Source: Dysgonomonadaceae bacterium PH5-43 (GTDB lineage: Bacteria > Bacteroidota > Bacteroidia > Bacteroidales > Azobacteroidaceae). From it: DNA of 64,000 nucleotides. Position 1 is the stretch's first letter. Every line of letters starts with the position of its first letter. The notes beneath the pieces were generated by a model. It saw only the letters and a program-made list of their open reading frames with translations, searched no databases and had not been told where the DNA came from. This document shows, piece after piece, positions 35,331 through 43,670 of this stretch. The stretch is from contig JARXWK010000011.1 in NCBI GenBank assembly GCA_029916745.1, positions 1-64,000 on the forward strand, in the 5' to 3' direction. Both the position numbers and the translations under genes were made by a program.

Positions 35331-37382
35331 TTATTTATTACTAATTGTGTAAGATAATCCTCCAAGCACCCAAATGCCCGGCTGAGGGATATTTCCTAAA
35401 TCATAATACGAAACATCGAAAAGATTATTAGCAGAAACATAAATGTTGAGGTTTTTATATGCTTGCCACTTTATCTTTAAGTCTAAAATGCAGAACGATT
35501 GGTATGGAGTTTCGTAGGCTGCTACATAATTCTCGTACTTCGTGTAAGTGCCCTGACGGTCTTGCCAACGAAATTGCCAATCGGCAGATATGTTTTTGTA
35601 TATGGGGTGATTAAGACCTACCGTTATTTTGTGTTTAAGATAATCTAAAACATAATTAGAAATCAACTCTCCAGCTTCTTTGTCTTGATTTAAGAATGTG
35701 TAGCCAATGCGCAATTCTGAGTAAGGTAGGGTAGGGATAAGCTTTTCTAATGAAAATGCAGCATTTAACTCAATCCCTATTTTGTCTAAAGTGGTGAGGT
35801 TGCGAGATTCCCAAAGGTCTTCGGGGTTTTCTTTTACCCAGTCGATAAGATTGTCTCCTTTCATAAAGAATCCCGTTAGGTAAATATCGGCAAAATGATT
35901 CACAAAGCGAGTTCCGAGTTCAAACGATTTCGATGTTTCGGGTTTGACATCGGAATTGCCTTTGTGTGTTTTCCCCTTATAATATAAGTCGGTAAAAGTA
36001 GGCATACGAGTTGCACTATTCCACGAGGCAAAGATTTTATAGTTGTCGTTAATCCAATATCCTGCATTTATGTTAGGATAAAAACCGAAATCGTTGTCAA
36101 ATGCTGTATTGTGATTAGCTAAAACACCTAAGCCGAGAGTGAATCCATTGTGCATATAAGTATGTTCTACAAAGTAACTTATGTTTGTGCGATTGTCTGA
36201 ATAAGTGTATTTGCCTTCGGGAACTGTTAATGGCTTACCAAGCACAGAGCTAAAGATGCCTTCGTTGCGAAGTTCTCCCCCAATGTTAGTAGTACCGAGT
36301 TTCCATTTGTAACTGCTATTAAGACTAAACCCAAACACATCGGTGCGATGATAATTCGGAGCTTTATACCAATTAGGTATATTTGGAGTCCCTTCTTTGT
36401 AAAGATGGAAAGTGTCGTATTGCCTATTCCAATATATTTGAGGAACAAGTTTTAGTCGAGTAGTGGTTTCTCCTTTTATTGCTGCGAAAATAGAACGAGT
36501 TTCGTCGTATTGATTAGGATATTCGGCAGAAAAGAATGTGTTTGCACCATATTCTTTGTCGTTAAATCCTAATTGGAGATTAACTTTAGCGTCTTCAAAA
36601 TTGAAGTTGCTTTGATAAAGAGCATTAAAAAGTTTGTAGTCGCTATTGTTTATATATCCCGATGATGAGTTATACCCTGCCGAAATGCTATGAGAAGACG
36701 ACTTAGTTTTCAGAGAGCCTCGCACTTCTCCATTAAAAAGGTTGTGCATACCGCCTTCGGCTTTAAGATAAACTCCAGTGTCGGAATCTTTTTTAGTGAT
36801 AATGTTTATACCTCCCGAGAACGCACCAGCTCCATAGTATAAAGAGTTTGGACCTTGAATAATTTCTATTTGTTCTATATCTGAAAGATTGATGGGGAGA
36901 GAAAGGCTGTAGTGAGCTGTTTGTGGGTTAGAAATATTAGCTCCGTTGAGAAGAATGGCTGTTTGTTCGAAAGTGCCGCCTCGCACCGAGATGCCTGATA
37001 AAACTCCGTTGCTTCCTCGTTGGCGGACATCAAGACCAACGACATTCTTTAATAAATCTTGTACACTGTTAACGGGTTGTTGCGCAATCTCTTTGCTTGA
37101 AATTACAGTAACCATCTTGGCAGTCTGGTTAGTTGTTAGTCCTGCCTTAGTAGACGTGATAACAACTTCTTCTAATTCGTGTTCTTCATCAGCAAAAGAT
37201 TCTTGAACAATAGTTTCTTGACTCTGAGCATTACTCTGTGTAAGCCCTGAGAAAGTAAGCATACAACCAGAGAGTACTCCGATATTCACTACCTTACGCA
37301 TACTATTGTAAGCTGCATAAGCTTTTCTGGCAAACCTCTTAAAGCGATAGCTTGCCGCATTCTGAAAAATTTTCTTTTTCAT
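35331..37382 (-). CDS. TonB-dependent outer-membrane receptor (BtuB-like)
   Basis: 683 aa. The N-terminus is unusual: a basic, aromatic stretch (YRFKRFARKAYAAYNSMRKV, 12-31) precedes a hydrophobic signal segment ending near SNAQ (about 52). Next come the plug domain (about 70-195; VITSTKAGL, SVQDLLKNVVGLDVRQRG, IEQIEIIQGPNSLYYGAGAFSGGINI) and a 22-strand-type barrel ending in an aromatic-rich strand. The length is in the vitamin B12/siderophore receptor range, not the longer SusC type. The substrate is not determined: there is no riboswitch-sized leader, SusD or ABC transporter nearby. I recall similar N-terminal extensions in other Bacteroidales receptors of this size. Confidence 0.88.
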   Translation of the reverse strand: MKKKIFQNAASYRFKRFARKAYAAYNSMRKVVNIGVLSGCMLTFSGLTQSNAQSQETIVQESFADEEHELEEVVITSTKAGLTTNQTAKMVTVISSKEIAQQPVNSVQDLLKNVVGLDVRQRGSNGVLSGISVRGGTFEQTAILLNGANISNPQTAHYSLSLPINLSDIEQIEIIQGPNSLYYGAGAFSGGINIITKKDSDTGVYLKAEGGMHNLFNGEVRGSLKTKSSSHSISAGYNSSSGYINNSDYKLFNALYQSNFNFEDAKVNLQLGFNDKEYGANTFFSAEYPNQYDETRSIFAAIKGETTTRLKLVPQIYWNRQYDTFHLYKEGTPNIPNWYKAPNYHRTDVFGFSLNSSYKWKLGTTNIGGELRNEGIFSSVLGKPLTVPEGKYTYSDNRTNISYFVEHTYMHNGFTLGLGVLANHNTAFDNDFGFYPNINAGYWINDNYKIFASWNSATRMPTFTDLYYKGKTHKGNSDVKPETSKSFELGTRFVNHFADIYLTGFFMKGDNLIDWVKENPEDLWESRNLTTLDKIGIELNAAFSLEKLIPTLPYSELRIGYTFLNQDKEAGELISNYVLDYLKHKITVGLNHPIYKNISADWQFRWQDRQGTYTKYENYVAAYETPYQSFCILDLKIKWQAYKNLNIYVSANNLFDVSYYDLGNIPQPGIWVLGGLSYTISNK

Positions 37383-37410
37383 TTTGAAATAATTTATTTG
37401 TTAATACTAC

Positions 37411-37430
37411 TGTAGATGTTTGTATCTACA
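37411..37430 (-). promoter_or_regulatory. 5'-terminal hairpin of the receptor mRNA
   Basis: TGTAGAT-(6 nt)-ATCTACA forms a 7-bp hairpin at the very start of the predicted transcript (start near 37432). A 5' hairpin can stabilise an mRNA or serve as an operator; which applies here cannot be read from the sequence. Confidence 0.4.
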
Positions 37431-37438
37431 TTTGGGTG

Positions 37439-37446
37439 CAAAGTTA
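37439..37446 (-). promoter_or_regulatory. -7 element of the TonB receptor gene
   Basis: On the minus strand this is TAACTTTG preceding GCACCC; the leader to the ATG is about 50 nt. Confidence 0.55.
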
Positions 37447-37469
37447 GGTAAAAAGGAGAGATAGTCTGT

Positions 37470-37613
37470 CGCTTTGCATTAACTTTTATCTTTTAACTTT
37501 TACTGTCCCCGTAGGCAACGCTTCGCTCGCCGTACGGCTATGGAATTTTTACCCTTGGGGTAATACCAACTTTTATCTTTTAGTTTTTAGTTTTTAACTT
37601 GTGAAACACAAAG
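37470..37613. repeat. Dispersed A/T inverted-repeat element (copy 3) before array D
   Basis: Runs of TAACTTTTATCTTTTAACTTTTA and CCAACTTTTATC/TTTTAGTTTTTAGTTTTTAACTTGTG match the arms of copies 1 and 2. An imperfect central dyad lies around GCAACGCTTCGCTCGCCG and CGTACGG. The element passes without a gap into array D. Confidence 0.55.
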
Positions 37614-37863
37614 CTTCACTTAGGGTCGCCTCTCTTAGTAGAGACCCTTTGCCTCTCTTAGTAGATAGGCGAGGTGTCTCTACTAAGAACGACGGGGTGG
37701 TTCTACTAAGAGAGATTAGGCGGTTCTATAAAGAGCGGCATCGGGTCTCTACTAAGAAGCAACCCTCCTCTCTACTAACAACGGCAAGGGGTATCTAGTA
37801 AGAAGCAGCTCGCTTATCTAGTAACAACGATAAGGTAGTTCTTATAAGATAGGCAAGGCAAGT
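37614..37863. repeat. Array D: ten 23-bp tandem units
   Basis: A 20-nt lead-in (CTTCACTTAGGG...) is followed by ten exact 23-bp units starting at 37634, 37657, 37680, 37703, 37726, 37749, 37772, 37795, 37818 and 37841. Most units share a conserved left part, CTA(C/G)TAAGAA, and a variable right part of about 13 nt that is often G-rich (GACGGGGTGGTT). It lies upstream of the TonB-receptor promoter and downstream of the GT2 gene. It is homologous to array E; unit 4 is identical in both. Confidence 0.88.
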
Positions 37864-37916
37864 TGTACTAACTAACTTTTCTTCTTTTACTAAGATTGTT
37901 TTACTGGATAGCAATA

Positions 37917-38825
37917 TTAAGAAAACAACAAACCCTTTGTAACGTTAAATCTAAATTGTACGAGTTTTTTGCCTTTGGGGTATTCCATTTTGAAAAGGTA
38001 AAGGAAGAACAATACTATTGTACCGCCCCATTTTATGGTTTCGGCAAAAAGTCGTTTCATGTATTCCTTTTTAGAGATGTTAAGAGTGCGTATTTTTTCT
38101 GTTTTACCTATTGAGAAAGTAAGCTTATTAAAGTACTCTTCGGTTAGTTTAGAGGCTGGTATGTGGTGATAGATTTTAGCTTCTGGAACGTAGTAACAAT
38201 CTATATTGTTATTCATAAGTCGAAGGAAGAAGTCTTTGTCTTCTCCACCCATTAAAGAACCTGCTTTGCGACCTAAGTTAGTCTTAAAACCGCCATACTT
38301 TAAGAATAATTCTCTTTTAAAGGTAGCATGTCCTGTTCCGGGATATTCGCTTTTGTTTACAATCTTTATTTTGGTTCCTTTATTGTATGCTCCTGTTACT
38401 AAAGCGGTAGTGTAAGGCGAAAGCCATTCGGGTTCTTTAGTTTCATAAACAGGAACAACAGGTTCGCTGATTAATTCAGCTTGAGGATAAATGTTTAAGA
38501 AGTCTGACAGTTTTTCTAAGAAGTTAGAGTCGATAGTTTCATCGTCATCTATAAAAACTATGTAATCGTTTATTGCCTTGCTTACTCCAAGATTGCGAGC
38601 GTGAGATATGCCTTGATTAATTTCTTTGTAGTAGTGAAGGTTTATATCATCGGAAGTATTCTCTTTAATGTTGGAAAATACTTCCGATGTATTGTCTGTA
38701 CTGTTATTATCTACAACAATTATCTCAAAATTATTAGGTGAGATGCTTTGCGTTAACACGCTATGCAAAGTTTTAGAAAGGTACTTCGCACGATTGTAAG
38801 TGCAGATAACAACAGAGAAAGTCAT
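37917..38825 (-). CDS. Family 2 glycosyltransferase
   Basis: 302 aa GT-A fold. VVICTYNRAKYLSKTL (4-19) opens the nucleotide-sugar site, VVDNNSTDNT (about 36-45) follows, and FIDDDET (near 91) holds the metal-binding Asp residues. GGEDKDFFLRL (near 193) matches the acceptor/catalytic ED. The C-terminal 40 residues include one hydrophobic segment (TIVLFFLYLF), so it is probably membrane-associated. It is the third gene of an operon after the coiled-coil protein and the M60 peptidase. The acceptor is unknown. Confidence 0.88.
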   Translation of the reverse strand: MTFSVVICTYNRAKYLSKTLHSVLTQSISPNNFEIIVVDNNSTDNTSEVFSNIKENTSDDINLHYYKEINQGISHARNLGVSKAINDYIVFIDDDETIDSNFLEKLSDFLNIYPQAELISEPVVPVYETKEPEWLSPYTTALVTGAYNKGTKIKIVNKSEYPGTGHATFKRELFLKYGGFKTNLGRKAGSLMGGEDKDFFLRLMNNNIDCYYVPEAKIYHHIPASKLTEEYFNKLTFSIGKTEKIRTLNISKKEYMKRLFAETIKWGGTIVLFFLYLFKMEYPKGKKLVQFRFNVTKGLLFS

Positions 38826-38835
38826 TTGTACTTGT

Positions 38836-40665
38836 TTATTTTAATACAGTGTAACGTTTGCCATTCCATTGAACTGCATCTACACGAGTCGTTCCTTTGG
38901 GGCAACGTACTAAAGTTGTTTTGTTATCTTTAGAACCTGCACCAGCAAAAGCTATTTTTACTAACTTGTCGCCTTTGTAAGTTTCAAAAGCCACAACGTT
39001 TTGCCAAGCGTTATTGTCTATAATCAAAGAACCGTCTTCTTGTTTAGTAAATCCTTCATTTGTTTTGCCTTTTACTGCAAGTTTATTTTTGTAATAATTT
39101 TCACTATTAGCAGTAATATAGTGCATAACAGGTGTTGAAGGCTTTTTGTATTTAGATGCGTATTTCTTAACTTCTTCTATGTCTTTACTTTTTATAACCA
39201 TCTGAGCACAAGTGTAATCGTCTACCCATTTGTTTATCTTTTGTAACATACCCGAATGAGCAAAGAAATCAGTAAGGTCTGTTTTTGTAACATCGCAAGC
39301 TGTTTTAATAAATTCAAGTTGAGCTTCGCCGTCGTTTTTAGGTAAGTCTTCTCTTTCTATAGCTTTATTAAATATGTCAGCATATAAGTCTGTGCCGTAC
39401 CACAAAAGAAGTTGCCAGAAAGGAACAAGTTTAACGAAGTGGTCGCCACCCCAATCTCTTGGACGAAGTCTGTCCCATCGGTCGTTGCCTGCTTGTGTAA
39501 GCCATTCTTGATTTTTAATGAAAGCACTTTCCATATAAGCAGTTATTCTACCTCCAGGTATGCGTCCGTCGTAATCTTTTAATACTTCTCTTTCTAATTT
39601 AGGGTTCTCAGGGTCGAATATGTGTTGCGACCAGATAGAGTAGATATTGTTTGTAACTTCTGTTGTTCCTACCCATTTCATCCAAGGGCGCACTTGATTA
39701 ACGTGTCCGAACTCGTGAGCAATTCCCCATAAACTTGTAGGTATTTTGTCGGGATTAGCTACCTCTTTCATTGTGTTGTCGTGAAAAGCAGCACCTATAC
39801 CATCGGCGTGCATAAAACCTTGCCAAATAACTCTTCCGAAAATATGATTTTTAGGAACTTTGTTGTATTTGTTTAGTCCCATAATTTCGTGCTGCATAGA
39901 GATTATACTATCGTATAAGAATACTAATCGTTCGCCATCGGCAGCATATTCTTTAAGAGAGTTAATGCTATAGCATAGTTGAACTCTTTCTCCAAGTATA
40001 TCCATTGTTTCAGCAACTGCATTGTTAAGTAGGTTAGCCCAGTCGGCATTGGTATGTTTGCTTCTGTCGAAGTATCCGTTTACTTTGCCGCCCATAATGT
40101 GAGCTTTAACTGTTTTCCCTTCGTCGTCTTTGTTTTCGGTGAAGTATTGAATATAGCCAGTTCCGTTGTTCTCAGGAATTATGTAGTTAAAACCGGGTCT
40201 TAAACTATAAGTAGAGTTTCCTCCTTCTTTACCGAAATTAGTTATTCTTAAATTGATATTATCGTCCATATCAAATCTGTCCATAATAACTATAGTGGTA
40301 TCTCCTTTAGTAAAATATATTCCTGTAGGGTTTTCAAACTGAGAGTATGCGCCTGTCTTTTGTTGTTTTGCAATTACGTTAGGGTGAAGATAGCATTTGT
40401 AATCTTGTACTCTGAACTCGGTAGGATAATTCCCATTAAGCATATCAGTAAGTAAACTTGCTATTACGGGTTGAGATACTCTTTCTAATATTTTAATGTC
40501 GAAATCTTCGGAGGGACTGCCATAAACATTATCAGCAAACAATGCTCTGTGTTGATAAAATTCTCTTTCGAGAGATGGTTTACGTATTTCTCTTCTTTGT
40601 TGTGCATTTGTTGAAAAAGCAAACGCCAAGAGTAAGCAGGTAGTTAAAATTAATCGTGTTTTCAT
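38836..40665 (-). CDS. Secreted M60-family (enhancin-like) metallopeptidase
   Basis: 609 aa with signal peptide (residues 1-21, ending TNAQ). The zinc site HEFGHVNQ is near 313-320, with the downstream Glu in VGTTEVTNN, matching the M60 pattern HExxH-x(8-28)-E. Related M60 peptidases of gut bacteria cleave mucin-type O-glycoproteins, and viral enhancins attack insect mucin. Export to the periplasm or surface is expected. No T9SS-type C-terminal domain is obvious. Confidence 0.88.
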   Translation of the reverse strand: MKTRLILTTCLLLAFAFSTNAQQRREIRKPSLEREFYQHRALFADNVYGSPSEDFDIKILERVSQPVIASLLTDMLNGNYPTEFRVQDYKCYLHPNVIAKQQKTGAYSQFENPTGIYFTKGDTTIVIMDRFDMDDNINLRITNFGKEGGNSTYSLRPGFNYIIPENNGTGYIQYFTENKDDEGKTVKAHIMGGKVNGYFDRSKHTNADWANLLNNAVAETMDILGERVQLCYSINSLKEYAADGERLVFLYDSIISMQHEIMGLNKYNKVPKNHIFGRVIWQGFMHADGIGAAFHDNTMKEVANPDKIPTSLWGIAHEFGHVNQVRPWMKWVGTTEVTNNIYSIWSQHIFDPENPKLEREVLKDYDGRIPGGRITAYMESAFIKNQEWLTQAGNDRWDRLRPRDWGGDHFVKLVPFWQLLLWYGTDLYADIFNKAIEREDLPKNDGEAQLEFIKTACDVTKTDLTDFFAHSGMLQKINKWVDDYTCAQMVIKSKDIEEVKKYASKYKKPSTPVMHYITANSENYYKNKLAVKGKTNEGFTKQEDGSLIIDNNAWQNVVAFETYKGDKLVKIAFAGAGSKDNKTTLVRCPKGTTRVDAVQWNGKRYTVLK

Positions 40666-40671
40666 TTTCAG

Positions 40672-41547
40672 TTATTTATCTAATTTAAATTCTTTTCGTC
40701 CAATAAGATTACCGTCTGCAAATATGTCTACTCGGTAAGTTCCGGGAAGTAGAAATTCTTCTATTTTCCAATATATGCTCATACGAAGTTCCTCTCCGGT
40801 ATATTCTATAGTTCTTTTAGCTGAGTAGTTTATGTTTTTACCCTCAAATTCAAAAGTATTGCTCGGGCTTTTAACGAGAACGTCATCGTCGGGTTTTTGT
40901 ATTCTGATATATAAATCTTTATTGCCGGGCTCGGCAGTAATGTTCTTATTGACAGTAAACTGAACTTCTATCTGATCCATATTTTTAATCTTAGAAGTTG
41001 TTTTGTTTTTGTTAGTGATACCTTGTACAACTATATTGCTTGCGTCGAGTTTCGATGCTATCTGTACAGTTTCGGTAAGTTTATTCTTTTCTTGGGTTAG
41101 CTGAGAAACTGTTTGAGAAGCTTTTTGATATTTTTCAGTAACTTGGTTTTTCTCTGCTATTAATTGTTGATTAATTCTATTGAGGGAGTCTATTTGCACA
41201 ACGTAGCCGCGCATTATTGTGCGAAGGGTTTCTAATTCTTTCTTTAATTCATTAATGCGCTTTGCATCAGTGGCCTTAACGGTACGAAGTTCTTCTTGTA
41301 AGCGTTGAACTTTAATTTGTTCCGATTCTAATTGAGCAACTAAAGAGTCGTTGCTTAATTGCATCTTGAACCCTTCGTATTGTATGGATAAGTCGTTGTA
41401 TTCGTCTTCTAATTCTTCTTTGAATAGTTCGGATTGTAACACCAATTCGTTGTATTCTCCTTTTTGTTTGATTATATAAATTATTGATACCGTTAGTATG
41501 ATTGCTAATGCTAATATGGTAACGATTGCTATGATTTTTTTATTCAT
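40672..41547 (-). CDS. Membrane-anchored coiled-coil protein of unknown function
   Basis: 291 aa. A single transmembrane helix (about 5-26) is followed by a long coiled coil (about 30-165, rich in Leu, Glu, Lys and Gln heptads) and a beta-rich C-terminal domain (about 185-291; QIEVQFTVNKN ... YRVDIFADGNLIGRKEF). Orientation with the bulk in the periplasm is likely. I recognise no named family. It is 6 nt upstream of the M60 peptidase gene, suggesting co-expression. Confidence 0.65.
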   Translation of the reverse strand: MNKKIIAIVTILALAIILTVSIIYIIKQKGEYNELVLQSELFKEELEDEYNDLSIQYEGFKMQLSNDSLVAQLESEQIKVQRLQEELRTVKATDAKRINELKKELETLRTIMRGYVVQIDSLNRINQQLIAEKNQVTEKYQKASQTVSQLTQEKNKLTETVQIASKLDASNIVVQGITNKNKTTSKIKNMDQIEVQFTVNKNITAEPGNKDLYIRIQKPDDDVLVKSPSNTFEFEGKNINYSAKRTIEYTGEELRMSIYWKIEEFLLPGTYRVDIFADGNLIGRKEFKLDK

Positions 41548-41572
41548 TTCTCTTTTTAGTAATAATCAGATG

Positions 41573-41580
41573 CAAAGGTA
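41573..41580 (-). promoter_or_regulatory. -7 element of the coiled-coil/M60/GT2 operon
   Basis: On the minus strand TACCTTTG, about 26 nt before the start codon. Confidence 0.5.
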
Positions 41581-41612
41581 GCTTTATTTTACTAAAAAGC
41601 TAAATGCTATAA

Positions 41613-41643
41613 CAAAAAAAGAGCAGGTTTTAGCCTGCTCTTT
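41613..41643 (-). terminator. Terminator of rpmE2
   Basis: A 10-bp stem (AAAGAGCAGG / CCTGCTCTTT) with a TTTTAG loop; read on the minus strand it is followed by a run of T. Confidence 0.85.
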
Positions 41644-41668
41644 ATTCTATTGTATGTACTTTAGAAAC

Positions 41669-41923
41669 TTACTTTTTGCTTCTATTTCCGTAACGGTTCA
41701 TAAATTTATCAACACGTCCTGCTGTATCCACAAGTTTTTGTTTTCCTGTGTAGAAAGGGTGAGATGTACTTGAGATTTCTATTTTAACTAATGGATAAGT
41801 AACTCCATCGATTTCAATAGTTTCTTTAGCGTTGATAGTAGAACGAGTGATGAATGTATCATCATTCGATAAGTCTTTAAATACTACCGGGCGGTAATTT
41901 TCTGGGTGAATTCCTGCTTTCAT
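41669..41923 (-). CDS. rpmE2: Type B 50S ribosomal protein L31
   Basis: 84 aa. [17 protein letters not shown] and [24 protein letters not shown] are the L31 signatures. The CxxC zinc ligands of the type A protein are absent, which defines the zinc-independent type B paralogue. In organisms with both types it replaces the zinc form under zinc limitation; here it may be the only copy. Confidence 0.96.
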   Translation of the reverse strand: MKAGIHPENYRPVVFKDLSNDDTFITRSTINAKETIEIDGVTYPLVKIEISSTSHPFYTGKQKLVDTAGRVDKFMNRYGNRSKK

Positions 41924-41972
41924 ATCTTTTATTGTTTTTATTATTTAATCGATTTCCAAACGATTTGAGCGG

Positions 41973-41980
41973 CAAAAGTA
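41973..41980 (-). promoter_or_regulatory. -7 element of rpmE2
   Basis: On the minus strand TACTTTTG, a near-consensus -7 sequence about 50 nt before the start codon. Confidence 0.45.
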
Positions 41981-42015
41981 CATAAAATTATTATAATGGC
42001 AAAGTTTTGTAGTTT

Positions 42016-43179
42016 TTATTTTACTGTTGATGTTGTTTTGCCTTCGTAATATATTGTTTCTATAACATCTCCTTCTTTAATGTCTTTTGCAGATTTTACA
42101 GCTTTTCCATCTTTTAGGGTTATAGAAAATCCCTTTTTCAATATGTAAGAAGGAGAAGATAACTTCAGAAACGATTCTATCGACTTTAGTTCATTCTTAT
42201 TTCTTTCTATAAGCATATTGGAGAATACAGGAATGTATTGAATGTAGTCGTTAAGATGTTTTTTCTCATCATACATTCTTCTGTTTACTAATTCGATTAT
42301 GTTAGACTGACAGTTGAGTAATCTATTGTACGATTCGTTTAAGATATTTATTAAGTATTCGGCAACGGCAGTTGGGGTCTTTGCTCGGTAATAAGCTATT
42401 AGGTCTAATACAGTGTCGTCTCTTTCGTGTCCTATCCCAGTGATGATTGGGAGAGGGAACTGAGCGCAATTTACAGCTAACTCATAGCTATCGAAAGATG
42501 CTAAATCGGAAGAGGCTCCTCCTCCTCTAATAATTATTACAACGTCGAATTTATCTTGATGATTATATATCTTGTTTAATGCTGAAATTACAGATGCTTC
42601 TGTTTTGTCTCCTTGCATTATAGCCGGAAACAAATGAGTGTAGAATACAAATCCTTGTTTGTTATTTGAGAGTTGATTGATAAAATCTTCGTATCCTGCT
42701 GCTGTAGGAGATGATATTATTGCTATTCTCTTTGGTGGAGTAGGGAGGCTGAGTTCTTTGTTAAGAGTAAATACACCGTCCTCTTTTAGTTGGGATATTA
42801 TCTCTTGTCTTTTTTGTTGCATATCGCCAACTGTATAGTTTGGGTCTATGTCTAATATGTTTAGCCCATATCCATACAAGGGGTGAAAGTCGATAGATAC
42901 TTTAACGAGTACTTTTAATCCAGAAGAAAAGCATTGTCCTGTTTTTTGTTCAAAGCCGGGTTTTAATAATGCGAAAATTGAAGACCAGATGTAAGCCCTT
43001 GCTTTAGCAGTTGTTGTATTGGTCTTTGAGTTTTTTTCAATCAGCTCTAAATAACAATGACCGTTACTGTTTTGTCGCACATCGCTTGTTTCTGCTATTA
43101 TCCAATAAGTGTCGGGGAAGGCATTCTTTACCTCATTACTTACTAATTGGTTTAATTGCGAAAGAGTAATGTGTTTCAT
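42016..43179 (-). CDS. xseA: Exodeoxyribonuclease VII large subunit
   Basis: 387 aa. An N-terminal OB-fold (about 1-100) precedes the catalytic domain with RIAIISSPTAAGYEDF, VVIIIRGGGASSDLASFDS (near 213-231) and ITGIGHERDDTVLDLIA (near 244-260). It degrades single-stranded DNA into oligonucleotides, in complex with several XseB copies. No xseB-like frame follows it, so the small subunit must be encoded elsewhere. Last gene of the porU-porV-ispF-xseA run. Confidence 0.95.
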   Translation of the reverse strand: MKHITLSQLNQLVSNEVKNAFPDTYWIIAETSDVRQNSNGHCYLELIEKNSKTNTTTAKARAYIWSSIFALLKPGFEQKTGQCFSSGLKVLVKVSIDFHPLYGYGLNILDIDPNYTVGDMQQKRQEIISQLKEDGVFTLNKELSLPTPPKRIAIISSPTAAGYEDFINQLSNNKQGFVFYTHLFPAIMQGDKTEASVISALNKIYNHQDKFDVVIIIRGGGASSDLASFDSYELAVNCAQFPLPIITGIGHERDDTVLDLIAYYRAKTPTAVAEYLINILNESYNRLLNCQSNIIELVNRRMYDEKKHLNDYIQYIPVFSNMLIERNKNELKSIESFLKLSSPSYILKKGFSITLKDGKAVKSAKDIKEGDVIETIYYEGKTTSTVK

Positions 43180-43187
43180 TATAATCT

Positions 43188-43670
43188 TTACGATTTGTAG
43201 ATTAAAGCAACAGCGTGAACGGCTATTCCTTCTTCTCTTCCAACAAATCCCATTTTTTCGGAAGTTGTGGCTTTTATCGAAATGTCATCTTCTTCTACTT
43301 GCATAACTTTACTTAAGCATTCTTTCATTGCTTGAATGTGTGGATTTATTTTTGGTTGTTCTGCACAGACTGTAATGTCGGCATTGCCTAATTCATAATC
43401 TTTACTGCGAATAAGTTTCATAGTGTCAGCAAGTAGTATCTTACTGTCGATATTTTTATATTCGCTTGCAGTGTCGGGGAAATGAAAACCAATGTCTCTG
43501 AGGTTTGCAGCTCCAAGAAGGGCGTCGCACAGAGCGTGAATCAGAACATCTGCATCGGAATGTCCTTTTAGTCCTTTGTTATGTTCTAACTTGATGCCAC
43601 CTAACCATAATTCGCGATTGTCTGCAAACTGGTGAACATCGTATCCGAAGCCAACTCTTATCTTTTTCAT
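43188..43670 (-). CDS. ispF: 2-C-methyl-D-erythritol 2,4-cyclodiphosphate synthase
   Basis: 160 aa. GFGYDVHQF (7-15) carries the metal-binding Asp and His. GHSDADVLIHALCDALLG and IGFHFPDT supply the third ligand and the active-site loop; TTSEKMGFVGREEGIAV is the C-terminal signature. It cyclises CDP-ME-2-phosphate in the MEP pathway. The start overlaps the end of porV by one base. The porU-porV-ispF order is also known from Porphyromonas gingivalis. Confidence 0.96.
   Translation of the reverse strand: MKKIRVGFGYDVHQFADNRELWLGGIKLEHNKGLKGHSDADVLIHALCDALLGAANLRDIGFHFPDTASEYKNIDSKILLADTMKLIRSKDYELGNADITVCAEQPKINPHIQAMKECLSKVMQVEEDDISIKATTSEKMGFVGREEGIAVHAVALIYKS

Noticed and set aside
37383-37440. 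Cobalamin riboswitch upstream of the TonB receptor
   Set aside because: The leader is only about 50 nt and holds a single 7-bp hairpin, far too small for a cobalamin riboswitch.
37601-37798. Open frame through array D
   Set aside because: It is a by-product of the 23-bp repeats; it lacks a promoter and protein-like composition.
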